From Pomphorhynchus laevis (taxonomy: Eukaryota; Acanthocephala; Palaeacanthocephala; Echinorhynchida; Pomphorhynchidae), in the NCBI GenBank assembly GCA_012934845.2, contig WNNJ02002966.1, positions 154,933-218,932 on the forward strand: a stretch of DNA of 64,000 nt, read 5' to 3'. Positions 30,346 through 44,060 of this stretch are shown piece by piece (within the stretch, counting starts at the first letter, position 1; every line of letters starts with the position of its first letter). The notes beneath the pieces are model-generated. The model was given only the letters and a program-made list of their open reading frames with translations. It was not told where the DNA came from and did not search any database. The position numbers and the translations under genes were made by a program.

Positions 30346-31427
30346 CTCCGAGTTATGCTTCGATGAGTTGAGTACAAGATGAACGACATTAATCTCTGTT
30401 CAATTATGATTGTAAAGCAACTGCTGGATCGCACCTAGATAAACTAATATAGTATCGAGATTTTCGTAGTGGAATTTGATTATAGAGCTTTTGAGCACTA
30501 GTTCCTCAGCATTCAGAAAGTTTTTCGATGATATCATCAATTAGTGGTAAATGAAAATGCACCTAATTGTGTTTCTTTACAAACATCACTTGAGTTTAAT
30601 AAAGTGACTTACTTACCTCAGTATCCGGCGTTAAACAACTTCTTCGTATAATCAGCAATTAATGCCTCGTCTTCGAGACTTCGTCGTTTTCAAGAAACCA
30701 CAATTAGTTTAATCGTGCTGTAAGTAACAAAGTAATCTTGATAGCAGTACGTTTATTGAGGATTAGCTTACAATCGAAGGCGCCTCCTTTCCAATAAAAT
30801 TTATCATCAACATCGAATATTATATTGAAATAGCATCACGGGGATAATATCACAGACGAGAGTTAGAAGGATGTAAAATTCAACGTTTTCTACAAACGAT
30901 CATCAACATTTATATCCACAATGTTTTATGGATCAGTTTGTAAATGTAAAAGACCGAAAGCATTACCTTTCGAAACTAACTGCACAGCACCATATCTTAC
31001 ATTTTGAGGTAGTTTATTCTTATATAATATTGTTGGCACTATTTGTATCGGCCTTTACCTTGCACAAATATTTCTCAAATTTAGCGTTTTAAAAAATGTG
31101 TAGTAATGTTAATAGTAACCGGCAATTACGATTGCAGGTATGTTTTTCCAATTTACAAACTTCCGCTAAGTATCTCTGTTTTCAGAAAATTCGGCAGACT
31201 ACATTTATTGATGGAAATTACGGGCGTGCATGAATCGAGCCTCCCCAGAAATAGTATGAACTTATTTGGACTTAGACAAGGTTCTATTTGAAGTAATTCA
31301 GTTTCGTTTCGTTAAATTTCGCTTGTCCCGTTGATGCTATTCAATTCATGCACTAAATTGTTTCGTATAACTGCTGACGCTTTATGGCAGGATTAAAATG
31401 ACATCAGATGTGTTTGCATAGTTTCAA
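30346..31427. other. Intergenic stretch, moderate GC
   Basis: Composition is less AT-rich than the flanks, but I find no gene, domain or repeat I can name. It may include an unrecognised end of the gypsy-type fossil that follows. Confidence 0.4.
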
Positions 31428-31489
31428 TTACTTGAGCAATTTTGAATGACTCATCTTTCGAGAAAGTTGGACCTCATCTTTTAAAATCG

Positions 31490-32240
31490 TTATTTTCAAG
31501 GATTCTAAGTCGGATACATATAGGGAATCTTCAGGTGATATGTGGTTGAATATGACATCGATTTTGTCAGCATCTTTAATATTATCGAATTTTGCATGAA
31601 ATTTTGTAAAGCGACGCTTCCAGTTCAACCAACAAACTTCAGAATCTGAAGTGTTGGGAAGTGTTGTAAAGTATTCGGGCTTTAGAATCTTGTCCATTGA
31701 AATTCAATATTTGAATAAATTGAACTGAGTAGTGAATTCGTTTTGAATTCGTTTTGAATAATTTTTTTCAATTTTTTTTTTCAAAATTCGTTTTGAATTC
31801 GTTTTGAATTCGTTTTGAATTCACTACTCAGTTCAATTTATTCAAAACGAATTCAAAACGAATTTTGAAAAAAAAATTTGAAAAAAATTTATTCAAAACG
31901 AATTCAAAACGAATTCACTACTCAGTCCAATTTATTTAAAACGAATTCAAAACGAATTTTGAAAAAAAAAATTGAAAAAAAAAATATTCAAAACGAATTC
32001 ACTACTCAGTTCAATTTATTCAAATATTGCATTTCACTGGACAAGATTCTAAAGCCCGAATACTTTACAACACTTCCCAACAGCTCGGATCCTGAAGTTT
32101 GTTGGTTGAACTGGAAGCGTCGCTTTACAAAATTTCTTGCAAAATTCGATAATATTAAAGATGCTGACAAAATCGATGTCATATTCAACCACATATCACC
32201 TGAAGATTTCCTATATGTATCCGACTTAGACATTTTTGCC
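31490..32240. repeat. Head-to-head inverted duplication of the gypsy gag start
   Basis: 31490-31700 on the minus strand and 32030-32240 on the plus strand carry the same gag-like segment. They face each other across a spacer of tandem ATTCAAAACGA units (about 31730-32020). Confidence 0.75.
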
Positions 32241-33139
32241 ATATCACATATTCAACCACATATCACTTAGATATCCGACACCATATGCCTGTCCGACTTA
32301 GACAATTTTGCCATATCAGTGAATCAATTAGATCTAATCTACTTAAACCTAAGAACGATGTGTGTTGTCCGACATTGCCTTTGCACATGCAGACAAACGA
32401 TCGATCAGTCGATTGACTAATTTGTGAAAACACTAAATAAGCTGAATAAGAATTGTGACTTTACTGATGTCAAATTAGAAGAATACCGTGATATATTTGC
32501 TAGAGACGCCTTTATATCGGGGCTCAACTCAAAGAATATAAGACAAAGACCCTTGGAAATCCCAAAGCTAACCTTAGACGACAATCGCAAAGGCCAGAAC
32601 ACTTAAAATAGCCTAACTCGATGTAAAAGCATCAACAACATCTGAGGTGTACGTATCGGCTGTGACGAAACCAGAACAAAATAATGTAATGCCAACTGTT
32701 AGTGATGGTGATCAGCGTTTAGTTACATCGAAATTCTCCAAAAACGTGTTTCTTTTGTGGGCGGCAATGGCATTCTCGCAAGATATATCCGGCCCGTTTT
32801 GGTAAATGCAAGAAATGTGGCATTTCGCTACCATATGTAGTTTTATACATATAAATGGTATCGCCTCGAATTCCTGGATTCAATTGTCAGACAGCACATT
32901 ACAAATCCAAATCCTCAGAAATTCACGATACTTCTAGAGTTCAAATAACTGTGAACGCCGAAAATCACTTCTTAAATGCCTTGATAGATACAGGGAGTGC
33001 GGAAAACTTCATCAATTGTGCGATAGTTAAATGGTTGAAAATTCCTACTGTGCCATTTTGCCGAAACATCACTATGGCGTCCATATCACATATGTGCTCT
33101 ATGAGGTCGTGCTGTTTTTTAGACATTTTGTACTGCCGA

Positions 33140-34340
33140 TCTCCTGTCTACCCCCATACTTAAATCCATATGCTAATCGATATCCCTTTTCCTCACCACA
33201 TTGTTTAACTCGTCATCCGCAGTCTTATCTTCACTTCCCACTGAAAATCCGCTATCATTCGTCCCCTCCTTAAGAAACACTCGCTCGACCCCTCACTTCG
33301 TTCTAGCTATCGTCCCATTTCACTCTTCCCTACATTTTTTAAGCTCTTAATACGCCTTATTTAATACAGATCAACGTTTAACTCTCTTTATCCAATCTGT
33401 ACCCTCATTTCCAATCCGCTTTCCGCTCTAATCACTCCACAGAAATCGCCTGCATAAAAGTTTACAACGACATACTAATTTCTCGTGACAAAGCTCTATA
33501 TAGTGTCGTCATCTTCCTCGATCTCTCATCCGCCTTCGACATCGTCGACCACTCCATCCCTTCTCACATTCGTTATGATTACGGCTTTTCGTACTCGTCC
33601 GTAACATGATTTGCCTCATATCTATCTGACCGTTCTATTCGCGTCTGTTCAAATTCATCATCCTCCCCTCATATCCCTATTTTCTGCAGGGTCCCAAAGG
33701 TTCAGTCCTAGGTCCCCTGGATTTCTCTCTTCTACTTGGCGATTTCTCTCCGTTTATCAAACCTTACTCCTTTAACGTCATGCAATACCCCGATGACATC
33801 ATCATATATGCTCATGCACCCGTACATCGCATACACGATATCGCAATTTCTGCCTCCAACTGTCTTTCTTCTACCAACAAGCGGCTTTATCATTTTAGTC
33901 TCGTTTTAAACACAGACAAGTCCAAAATAATGTAGATCCTCCCCGTCAACCTAACATATCTCCTCCCACTGTATATTTCGCCTCATCGATCATCCCCATA
34001 GTCTACAATCTCACTTTCTTAGGCTTCCATTTCGATGATCACTTTTCCCTTAAACCCTTCGTCTGTGACAAGGTCCGCTCATCTAACTTAATTCTCCGTG
34101 ACATCCGCCGTATCCGCCCCCTTATCGACTTCTGTTCTTGTATGTCTTTTCTTTCATCGCTTCTTTTCCCTAAAATCGATAACTGCCTTAGCCTTTTCGC
34201 CAATTCTCCAAAATCCATCATCCTACCCCTACAACGCATCATCAACTCCGAATATAAGAATATTCGTTTGTTGTCTAGCTTATCGATCTTGCGACATAAT
34301 TCTCTGATATCCATATCTATAACATCACACGTTTCTCAAT
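33140..34340 (+). mobile_element. CR1/L2-like LINE fragment (copy E1)
   Basis: The conceptual translation shows RT landmarks in order: SYRPIS-type motif near 33305, FLDLSSAFDIVDHS near 33515 (motif A), a VPQGSVLGP-like block near 33690, a QYPDDIIIYA motif near 33785 (YADD changed to YPDD), then NTDKSKIM. These are typical of CR1/L2/Jockey-group RTs without RNase H. Many stops and frame changes break it. Its 3' end (about 34330) lacks the 3' UTR seen in the other copies. It sits inside the gypsy fossil, between the protease and RT regions. Confidence 0.75.
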
Positions 34341-35649
34341 AAATAGTTTAATAAATAACGGTCCCCGTTAATAATCAGTACATTGAGTAGCATGAAAATC
34401 GGCACGCCTACTCAATTTCCATCACTAACAGGAAAGTGCCATTCTCGACGCTTATTCACTTGCAAGAATCGATTCGTTAGTTCTAAACATATCAAAATAC
34501 TCGATTTTCAGCAAATTCGATTTACAATTAGCATATCAAAAATTGGAATTACCAGTATCCGAACGTCCATACACCGCTTTATATCAGACGATTGTTTATA
34601 TAAATTTAACCCAGTGCAATTTGGTTTAACGAATGTCTAGGCGGCTTTTCAGCACGTAATAGACCAAATCATACTAAAAGAAAATATTCAATCCGCATTT
34701 GCATACTTAGATGATCTGGCTGTATGTGGTCACGATCACTATGATCACGAACGAAATGTTGCTAAATTATTTACCTTAATCGGTAAATATAATATCATGT
34801 TAAATAGCGAAAAGTCGACTTTTTATCCGAAAAATTACAATGCTGCGATATACAATAGAAAATAACAAATTGCAGTCTGATCCTGAAAGGTTGGAACCTT
34901 TGCGTGAGCTTCCTGAACCAAAGTACCAGTCCGAGTCACGGATATTGCTAGGCATGTTTGCACATTATTCCTGCTAGATTTCAAATTATTCAAAACATTT
35001 TCGACCTTTAGTACAATGCCAGCGGTTTCAATTAAACAATGAGGCGAAATATGCTTTCAATTATATGCGTAAAGATATAATTAATGCAATTTTATTCACT
35101 ATCGATCCTATGAAGATGCTAAATGTATAGATGGACGCTTTAAACTTCGCAATCGGTGCTGTACTTTCTAAAGAAGGACGACATGTTGCGTTCTCAAAAA
35201 CACTCCGTACATCATTGTATTCCTCAGTTGAGAAAAAGGCCTTGGATATCGTTGAAGCGCTGAAGAGCTGGATACATTATTTTCTCGGCAAACATTTACG
35301 ATTGTTGACAGATCAATGCAACGTGTCATTCATATTCAGCAGATGTTATCGGAGCAAGATCAAAAACGAAAAATGATAAGATGGCGAATGGAATTATCCC
35401 CGTTCCATTTCGTTCGTCCTTCCCGACCAGTTCGTTCGCCCTTCCAACCAGTTCGTTTGGAAGGGCGAACTGGTTCAGGTGCTAGGTTGTGGGCTGATGC
35501 ATTTTTTATTTGCTTTTGGTACTATATTAGTTCAGTACTGAGTTGTTAGTTGTCGTGTTTTGTACTAGTAGTGTTTTAATTAGCGAGGTAATCATTGATT
35601 GCATCTCTTTTATTGTTGCATGATGCTTTGAATCAACCAATCTTATAAC

Positions 35650-36610
35650 ATCCGGGTCAGAGAGAACAGGATGCGTATGAAGCGAAGGTCCGGTTGGATT
35701 TTATTATAGGTTCATTGAACTTGAAATGTCGGTTCTTGTATTCTCTGAATGATTTACATTTCCTAAACCAAGCGGGGTGTAACCCACCGCAATTGATACA
35801 TACTGGTGTGTTCTTACATTTGTCCATTGAATTACAGTCGTTTTTGCTGCATACTCCACAAAGATGGGGGGTTTGCACAATTAGATCCCTAATGCCCCCT
35901 ATTTATGGCATATGGAGCAGTGAGGAAACGTATAGTCATCCTTTCCAATGTGTGTGATTTTTATATTGCATCCTATGCAGGGATTGCAACATGATTTCGC
36001 GAGTATTTCAGCGTTGTCCAGTGGGGTTGAAGCAAATGCTATAGGCAGAGTGGTGCCATTCCCCCTTAGAAATCTAATATTATTTAGGTTGAATATATTT
36101 TCTAATAAGTTCAATTAATCACTATCAATCTCTGGTGGTAGATTGGTGATTTTAACTGAGATCGAGATAGGTTTGTATTGAACGTCACATAAAGAGAGCT
36201 AGAATGCTGATTTATAAATTTCGTGAATTCTAGTGCTAAACCTGACGTGACAAAAGATAATCTCAATTCTTATTCAAAATATCGAATAGAGTTGTAAATA
36301 ACACGATATTTGTATATGTTCGTGAATTCTTTAAGGAATGTTGCATAAATTTTAGACCTATCTATAGGTTTTTTAAATTTAAGTAAGATCAAGTTGGTGA
36401 GCTTCCTCACCGAGGGGGTCCCCCTGACCTAAAACATCGTTTAAATTATCACTAATTTTCGTGTCTTGAGACTTGTTATCGTAAGATACCTAATATTTGT
36501 CATCTTTTGGTATTTTGATTGTACTTTCGACGATTTTGCTGGAAACTGCTAATTTGTTTGAACGCTCCGACGTGCACAAATTCATTCGTTTCATTTTTTT
36601 CAACCGATGA
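35650..36610 (-). mobile_element. APE-type LINE ORF1 fragment
   Basis: Minus-strand translation gives, in pieces, MKRMNLCTSERSNKL near 36600, an NRVI-like block near 36280 and zinc knuckles near 35660-35880 (CGVCSKNDCNSMDKCKNTPVCINCGGLHPAWFRKC). These correspond to the ORF1 of the LINE at 12950-14136 and 626-1340. Stops and frame changes are frequent. No ORF2 follows. Confidence 0.75.
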
Positions 36611-37879
36611 ATTGATGAATCGTTATATTGTAAGTCGTTAAAATTAAGAACGTTTTAAGCAGTTAACCATTCATTGATTATCAAATGATATCAAACTCTT
36701 ACATTCTACTTTCATATTTCTACCTACATCACTATGTTCTGTCAACTTTGGCCTAGTTTTACTAACCCGTATCTTCAATCAGATCATCCGATATATTTTT
36801 AAACAAATTATTCTAAATTCATAACATTTATATCTAAGTGAATATCTTCTATAAAATTCTCGTTAGCTTTTCCGGACAATATTGATTTCAAAATTCGATT
36901 TCATGTTATTCGATTTCATGAAAGTGATTTTTAATTAATTAAGTAATATTTAATGTTGTGAGAATAGTAGAATGAATTAGAATGGATCATAGTAGTAAAA
37001 CTTCACTCAAATCAATATCTATAAGTTATAGGTTAGCAAACATAATATAAGTGTATAATATAACTGAATGCGTGTATAATATCAAATTTAACAATGAACA
37101 TTTAGGAATTAAAACAATGTTTATTTTTCAATTTCGACAATTGTGTTATTAAATCTAAGTTGAATGGTGTCGCAAAATATAGAATAGATTGCATATCACA
37201 AAAGCAGAATAGTTTGTTGAGATATTGATATTTACATGTTGTGCTAATTTAGATTAGATGGCTACCATCTCTGATTTGGTTTTACTCGATATGCATGTAG
37301 AAAACGATTCGTCAAATCGATTTACATTTTGTTTTATGATTTGATATTCGTATAAAGTCTAGATTAAGTGATGTTATGAAAATATTTTTTGCCAGTATTG
37401 CAATACCAAAGTTTTTAGAGGCTTAGTGCCACTTGTTCATTATCTTTAAACATTGCTTTACTTTTGTTCGTCACTATTTCCTTTTTTATAGAAAAATAAC
37501 AAAGTTTTGTCTAAAACATAGACAGAGTTCATCCGGAGAAAAATTCGTTGATGCCGACAAAATCGAACGAATCGAGTGGAGAGTTTGATGCAATACAAAT
37601 TCCCAACACCTCTAATCTAAATATTTAGTTTTAAGTGCTAGACAAATGGTTCGCCATCACTATCGTTAAATCTTCCGACTCTGAGTTTCTACAAGTATTA
37701 TAATAGCAATGGTCTTTTTTATAGCTGGATAGTGACTTTAACAATTATTCACTAATCTAGTGTCTACTAGATTAGTAGACAATACTTCTCACTACTTATT
37801 CTATTGCCTTTTCTCTCTACTTATTCTATTATTGCACACTGCAACTGGATTAACGACTCATGATACCATCGTGAGTAGT
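36611..37879. other. AT-rich stretch inside the fossil region
   Basis: No gene. 37440-37500 is inverse to 40040-40085, and 37800-37860 is inverse to 44020-44045, so parts belong to the gypsy-type fossils. The rest is unassigned. Confidence 0.5.
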
Positions 37880-38175
37880 TGATAAACGATCCTCATCTTT
37901 CATCAACCTTCCTTTCTTAGACGACACTCGACCCACCTCGCTATCGCTGCGTTCCGGTACTTCCATCTTACTCCACGTTCTCAATTACTCCAACAACTAC
38001 GGTCTCCAATCCTTCCTCGTCACCGCCCCACTCGCCTGGAATCAACTCCCTCTCGACATGCGCCGCGCTACCTCCTTTATCACATTCAAACACCTCCGTT
38101 CACACCTTCTCGACACATGATTTACATTTTTGTTTTGTTGTGGTCATGTAAGCGTGCACTGGCACGCATTTGCCA
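37880..38175 (+). mobile_element. CR1/L2-like LINE 3' end (copy E5)
   Basis: It encodes the C-terminal ORF2 end, SFLVTAPLAWNQLPLDMRRA ... LRSHLLDT, followed by the 3' UTR (TTTTTGTTTTGTTGTGGTCA ... GCATTTGCCACGTTAAAA) shared with the copies at 38519 and 41095. 5' truncated. Confidence 0.8.
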
Positions 38176-38518
38176 CGTTAAAAAATATTTTTTTATGATA
38201 GAACATTCAAATTTAGTCGACGGCCTATCCAGAAACTCAATTAACCTGGATCGAACATATCCAGTGTTTGTTAGTAATTTCACACAGTCCAATAAATATG
38301 ACGCAACTATGTGACAAGTTACGTTTGTTCACGCTAATTATAACTGTTCTACTTATGTATCCATCCGGTTATGAAACGAACATATCGACTAGACATTTAT
38401 GGCAATGTTCAAACATTTTAAATGAAAACTAGAACGTTTCATCGGAACCTGATGTTACGTGCTCAAAAATTGTACATTCACTAAAGCATGCTAAAACTTA
38501 GCAATTATAGCAAAAAAA

Positions 38519-39960
38519 GGATTTATTTTAACGTGGCAAATGCGTGCTAGCGCACGCTTACATGACCACAACAAAACGACTGAATCAGGTGTCGAGAAGG
38601 TGTGAGCGGACGAGGTGTTTGAATGTGATAAAGGAGGGGGCGCGGCGGACGTCGAGAGGGAGTTGATTCCAGGCGAGTGAGGCGGCGACGAGGAAGGATC
38701 GGAGACCGTAGTTGTTGGAGTAATTAGGAACGTGGAGTAAGAGGGTATGACATGAACGAAGCGAAAGCGAGGTGGGGCGAGTATCGTCTAAGAAAGGAAG
38801 GTTGATGAACGACGGGGAGCCAACAGCGATGAGACAAAAAGTAACGAGAAGAAGGCGGAGTTTGATGCGGATGTGGATGGTGGGCCAGGAGAGTTGGGCA
38901 AAATATGTGGATGTGTGGTCGAAGCGACGGAGACGAAAGAGCACTCGAACGGCGGTGTTGATTATTCGTTGTAGGGTAGGATGATGGATTTTGGAGAATT
39001 GGCGAAAAGGCTAAGGCAGTAATCGATTTTTGGGAAAAGAAGCGATGAAAGAAAAGACACAAGAACAGAAGTCGATAAGGGGGCGGATACGGCGGATGTC
39101 ACGGAGAATTAAGTTAGATGAGCGGACCTTGTCACGGACGAAGGGTTTAAGGGAAAGGTGATCATCGAAATGGAAGCCTAATAAAGTGAGATTGTAGACT
39201 ATGGGGATGATCGATGAGGCGAAATATACAGTGGGAGGAGATATGTTAGGTTTACGGGGGAGGATTCACATTATTTTGGACTTTTCGGGGTTTAGAACGA
39301 GATGGAGATAAGAGAGACGTTTGTAGATAGAAGAAAGACAGTTGGAGGCATAAATGCCGATATCGTGTATGCGATTTGAGGGTGCATGATCATAGATTAG
39401 CATGTCATCGGCGTATTGCATGACGTTAAAGGAGTAAGGTTTGATAAACGGAGAGAGATCGCCAAGCAGAAGAGAGAAAAGCAGTGGACTTTGGACTGAA
39501 CCTTGTGGGACCCCGCAAAAAATAGGGATGGGAGGATGATGAATTAGACCAGACGCGAAAGGAACGGTCGGATAGATATGAGGCGAACCATGCTACGGAT
39601 GAGGAAGAAAAGCCGTAATCATAACGAAGGCGAGAAAGGAGGACGGAGTGGTCGACAATTTCAAATGAGGAGGAGAGGTCGAGGGAGATGAGAACACTAT
39701 ATAGAGCCTTATTTCGAGAAATGAGTAAGTCGTTGTACACTTTTATGCATGCGATTTCTGTGGAGTGATTAGAGCGGAAAGCGGATTGGAAAGGAGGGTA
39801 CAGATTGGATGAGGAGAGATAAGCGTTGATCTGTATTAAGATGAGACGTTCTAAGAGCTTAGAAAGAGTATGGAGTAGTGAAATGGGGCGATAGCTAGAA
39901 GGAACGGAGGGGTCGAGCGATTGTTTCTTAAGGATAGCAAGGATAACGATACAGGTAAAA
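38519..39960 (-). mobile_element. CR1/L2-like LINE copy E2
   Basis: A minus-strand copy with its 3' end at 38519 (ACGTGGCAAATGCG, complement of the shared 3' UTR). 38585-38944 encodes DDTRPTSLSLRSCHTLLLHV ... AASLAWNQLPLDVRRAPSF ... HLLDT. 39426-39740 encodes LYSVLISLDLSSSFEIVDHS (motif A). The YADD region near 39400 reads MQYADD on the minus strand. Truncated 5' near 39960 and interrupted by stops. The nearest full relatives in the window are E1 and E3. Confidence 0.82.
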
Positions 39961-40099
39961 TCAATGTAGATTAAACCGCACGGACTTGTCAGTCAATAAA
40001 TGATGATTTGTCTAAAAATTACGACCATAGTTTAAATAACAAAAGAAATAGTGACGAATAAAAGTAAAGTAATGTTTAAAGATAATGTAGGAGTGGTTC

Positions 40100-41095
40100 T
40101 AAGCCTCCATAAACCTCGTTTATCAAACATTACTTCTTTAACGTCATGCAATACGCCGATGACATTTTCATCTATGCTCAGGCACCTGCACATCGCCTAC
40201 ACGATATCGGCATTTCTGCCTCCAACTGTATTTCTTCTATCTACAAACGTCTCTCCATTCTCCATCTCGTTCTAAACCCCCTCACAAGTCCAAAATAAGG
40301 TGGATCCCCTGTAAACCAAACATATATCCTCCCACTGTATCTTTTGCCTCATCGATCATCCACATATTACACAATCTCACTTTCTTAGGCTTCCATCGAT
40401 GATCACCTTACCATTAACCCAACGTCCGGGACAAGGTCCGCTCGTCTAACTTAATTATCCGTGACATCCACCGTTTCCGCCCCCTTATCAATTTCCGTTC
40501 TGGTATAATAATTTATTTAAAGTGGCAAATGCGTATGTCTCTTTCCTAAAATCGATTTGTATGTATCTTCTTTCATCGTTTCTCTTCCCTAAAATCGATT
40601 ACTGCCTCAGCCTTTTCGCAAATTCTACAAAATCCATCATCCTACCCCTACAGAGAATAATCAAATCCGCCTTTCGATTGTTCTTCCGTTTCCGTCGCGT
40701 CGACCACACATCCACATATCTTGTCCAACTCTCCTGGCTCACCATCCACATCCGCATCAAACTCCGCCTTCTTCTCGTAACTTTTCGTCTCATCGCTATC
40801 GGTTTCCCATCGTTCATCAACCTTCCTTTCTTAGACGACACTCGCCCCACCTCGCTATCGCTGCGTTTCCAGCATACCATATTATTCTACGTTTCCTATT
40901 ACTCCGACAACTACGGTCTCCGATCCTTCCTCGTCACCGCCCCACTCGCCTGGAATCAACTCCCTTTCGACTTCCGCCGCGCATCCTTATTTATCACATT
41001 CGAACATCACCGTTCACACCTTCTCGACACATGATTTACATTTTTGTTTTGTTGTGGTCATGTAAGCGTGCGCTGGCACACATTTGCCACGTTAA
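40100..41095 (+). mobile_element. CR1/L2-like LINE copy E3
   Basis: It starts in the RT at MQYADDIFIYAQAPAHR (YADD present, near 40145). It continues through broken frames to an open stretch 40522-41034 (170 aa) ending RSFLVTAPLAWNQLPFDFRRA ... HLLDT. The 3' UTR ends near 41095 (ACATTTGCCACGTTAAAATA). 5' truncated. Confidence 0.82.
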
Positions 41096-43259
41096 AATAA
41101 ATCTTGTTATTGAATATCTTAATTTATCTACAATTTTATTTGCATTCAAAGAAAACGACTTTGATTTATACAAAGAAACCGCTATATCCGAAAATTTTTG
41201 TATCCAACTTGCATAGTAGATAAACATGTCTAAAGCACGCTATAAAGAAAGTGAATTCTGAATTTTCAGTTTTTTTTAATGAACGTAAGCTTTCCGGATC
41301 CTGGCAGATTTCGATATTTCCTATATTATAGCCTAGAATATTTGTACGTTTGACTGATACAACCGATTTTAACTCATTCAAAGAATAACGTTATTTTCTA
41401 GACTTCTGAAAGAAATTCTTTACGTTTACATTGATTCATCAGACATTGGGAAGCTCATACTATACATGACTTCATTTTTCAAACAAATAACCAGATCATT
41501 ATTGAATTTATACAATAATAATAGATTAAAAATTAAAAATTATTATATAGTGATCAACATGATTATAACCAACAATTGTAATATTGTCAAAGTAAGGAAA
41601 TGCATTTTTAGGATTATATTCTGACACAAAGGTGTCAATTGCATGTTAAAAAGGCAAAATTACATTAGTAACACCGAATGGAATCCGTGTAAATTAATAA
41701 TAACCAAACGCCTCGATACCGGTTAATGCCGTTCGTTTTTGCTAATTTGAATTTGATGGTGTGCACTCGTTAGATCAAATTTAGAAAACTTTAAATGTGG
41801 TTAGTATATTGATTATATTATGAAGGCTAATTCTTGGATAGGCATCCAGTTCGTTAAAAAGATTAATTTTACAAGAATAATCGACATAAAGAGGTTTGAA
41901 TTTCATGCTTGTATAATCTTAAATAATGACTAACTGTGCTCTCCACTCAGATTTGCTTGGTCCTATTGTGTCCTGCTCTAACAATTTCCAATCTCCTGAT
42001 TTATAACTATGTAATTAGACCCAATGATCCCTTGATCGGTTTAATATTCTTCTGCAACAGAAAACAGAGTTGGTTTAGGCAGTCGGACACCATTATACAA
42101 GTTTTAGCCTCACTGATATTTAAAAAATTCTTTCGTCTACCGAAATTGATAATAGAATGTAATCGTTGGAATTCAATTCAGAGTAGAGCATCAGAGCATC
42201 AATCATGAAGTACACCAAATCATATATTCAAATATCTTGTACAGAAAAGTATAACATCACTGTGCACGTTTCATCGATACTAACACTTTAAGCGTTGAAA
42301 GCGATATCATTCCAATGTTACGAATAATAGAGGGTTCGAAGTGTTGCTAAATCTTGAAATGGATGTAAGTATGTGAACTTGCCGAATTAATAGTATCGAT
42401 ATTTTAATCGATAACTTGAATTTATACAATAATAGATTTTCTTAAACAAAGAATTTATACAGGTACATCCCTCAATGAATTACTAACAGTAAATATTTTG
42501 AATAATATAATCAATACGACTGTTATATATCGCACATAAATATGTAAGGATATCTGCTAAAATGTTGGACCGTTAAGATTTGCATGCACGTTTCCTATGG
42601 ACAATTTTTCACAGTTCTAACATTTTTATTTTCTAGCTGGGTATTTCTTACGTGAATGTAAACTACATCCACAGTATCGGCGTTTCCTTCTAGTAATTGT
42701 TGAAACTAGGGAGTCCAAGGTTTCGGTTTCGTTTAATATAGGTTGAATTTAAGAATCGATGAGGTGCAACACGGATATAATGGTTCTGTTTGTAACTTGA
42801 TACATTGTTGAATAATGGTAAGGTGATTTAAGAGATTTTGCCAAGTCTACGGCCCTAGACAAGGACTAAGTTTGATGTTTGTGTGAACGCTGTCTGATCG
42901 AATTTGACAATGATCCGCTGAAGAATGCATTCCTTACTAACTTTATTCGATATTTCTCTACTGGAACAGCTTTGAGGTCACATCGTCGACAAAACAGACT
43001 ATAAAATTTGAAGATATTCATCGATGCCTTCAGAGTCTTGTTTTCGTCTTGTATAAATAGTACATCTTGCAAAAATTGTTACTTCAAGAACGGCGATTAT
43101 AGAATTATCCGATTGTTTGGATATATCGATTATTCCCGATGCCCTGACATACTTTGTAAGACATAATAATTTATTAAGAATAATTTTACTGCATAATCAC
43201 TGAAATTTTCAAATCAATTCTTGTATTGTTTCTCAGCATCAACTGAGTTCGGTTTATAA

Positions 43260-43590
43260 TAATACAAATACAAATTTATTTAATGTGACAAATGCGTACA
43301 AGCTGCACACTTACAAGTCCACAAACAAAAATGAAAAAGTCAAGCAGATAAATTGTTTAAATGGGATCGAATTTGTCGTTTGAACCACGGCAGGGAAGTT
43401 GATTGGCGTATATGAATGGGCAGATGGTTCCAAGATAGAGGAGCGGCCACCAGGAAGGAGCGGAGTCCAAAGGAGGTAGAGTAGTTTGGGACATGTAAAA
43501 GAAGGGAATTACAGGAACGCAAGGAACAGTAAGCAGGACGAGAATTATCAACAAAAGGAAGGTTTAGAAATGAAGGGGTATGAAAAGTGA
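43260..43590 (-). mobile_element. Diverged CR1/L2-like LINE 3' end (copy E4)
   Basis: Minus strand: LPFVDNSRPAYCSLRSCNSLLLHVPNYSTSFGLRSFLVAAPLSWNHLP and a related 3' UTR (GACAAATGCGTACAAG). It is clearly more diverged from E1-E3 than they are from each other, so it is an older subfamily. Confidence 0.75.
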
Positions 43591-44060
43591 ACGCAATGAA
43601 CGCAATGAAGGGGTATAAATAAACGCAATGAATTGAACGCAATGAAGGGGTATAAAAATCAAGGAGTATGAAAATATTTGGTTCGCAGTCAAATTTATCT
43701 GGGATGAGAATTCTCTTCATTAATTTGAGTAAAATGTGGTAACAAATAGACAGAAAAAGCAAGGATTTATTCAAATTGATAAACTACCTTTGAACATGGC
43801 CATAAATGTCTAGTCGATATGTTCGTTTCATGACCGGATTAATACATAAGTAGAACAGTTATAATTAGCGTGAAGAAACGTAACTTGTCACAGAGTTGCG
43901 TCATATTTATTGAACTGTGTGAAATTACTAACAAACACTGGATCTGTTCGATCCAGGTTAATTGAGTTTCTGGATAGGCCATCGAGTAAATTTGAATGTT
44001 CTATCATGATTCGTTGATCCAGTTGCAGTGTGCAATAATAGAATAAGCAGCGAGAAAAAG

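Larger units (their letters stand above)
31428..38420 (+). mobile_element. Ty3/gypsy-type LTR retrotransposon fossil, old, many breaks, with nested insertions
   Basis: A degraded Ty3/gypsy element on the plus strand. Parts recognised: gag-like segments (about 32040-32270 and 32424-32606), a retropepsin-type protease region (about 32940-33070), an RT palm region (about 34600-34860), an RNase H region (about 35130-35350) and an RNase H end (about 38190-38310). Integrase and clear LTRs were not recognised. It is interrupted by a CR1/L2-like LINE (33140-34340), by LINE ORF1 sequence on the opposite strand (35650-36610) and by another LINE 3' end (37880-38170). The head of the gag region also exists as an inverted copy. 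Broken by many changes; clearly old. Confidence 0.75.
39970..44060 (-). mobile_element. Second Ty3/gypsy-type fossil, old, many breaks, with nested LINEs
   Basis: On the minus strand, pieces correspond to parts of the plus-strand fossil at 31.4-38.4 kb: an RNase H end region (about 43800-44000), a gag-like piece (about 42866-43072) and an RT/RNase H-side piece (about 41166-41381). The order of parts is disturbed, so more than one insertion or a rearrangement may be involved. Two CR1/L2-like LINE fragments are nested (40100-41095 and 43260-43590). No intact LTRs recognised. Heavily decayed. Confidence 0.6.

Noticed and set aside
38772-38984. Plus-strand Arg/Lys-rich ORF
   Set aside because: It is the antisense reading of the CR1/L2-like LINE copy E2.
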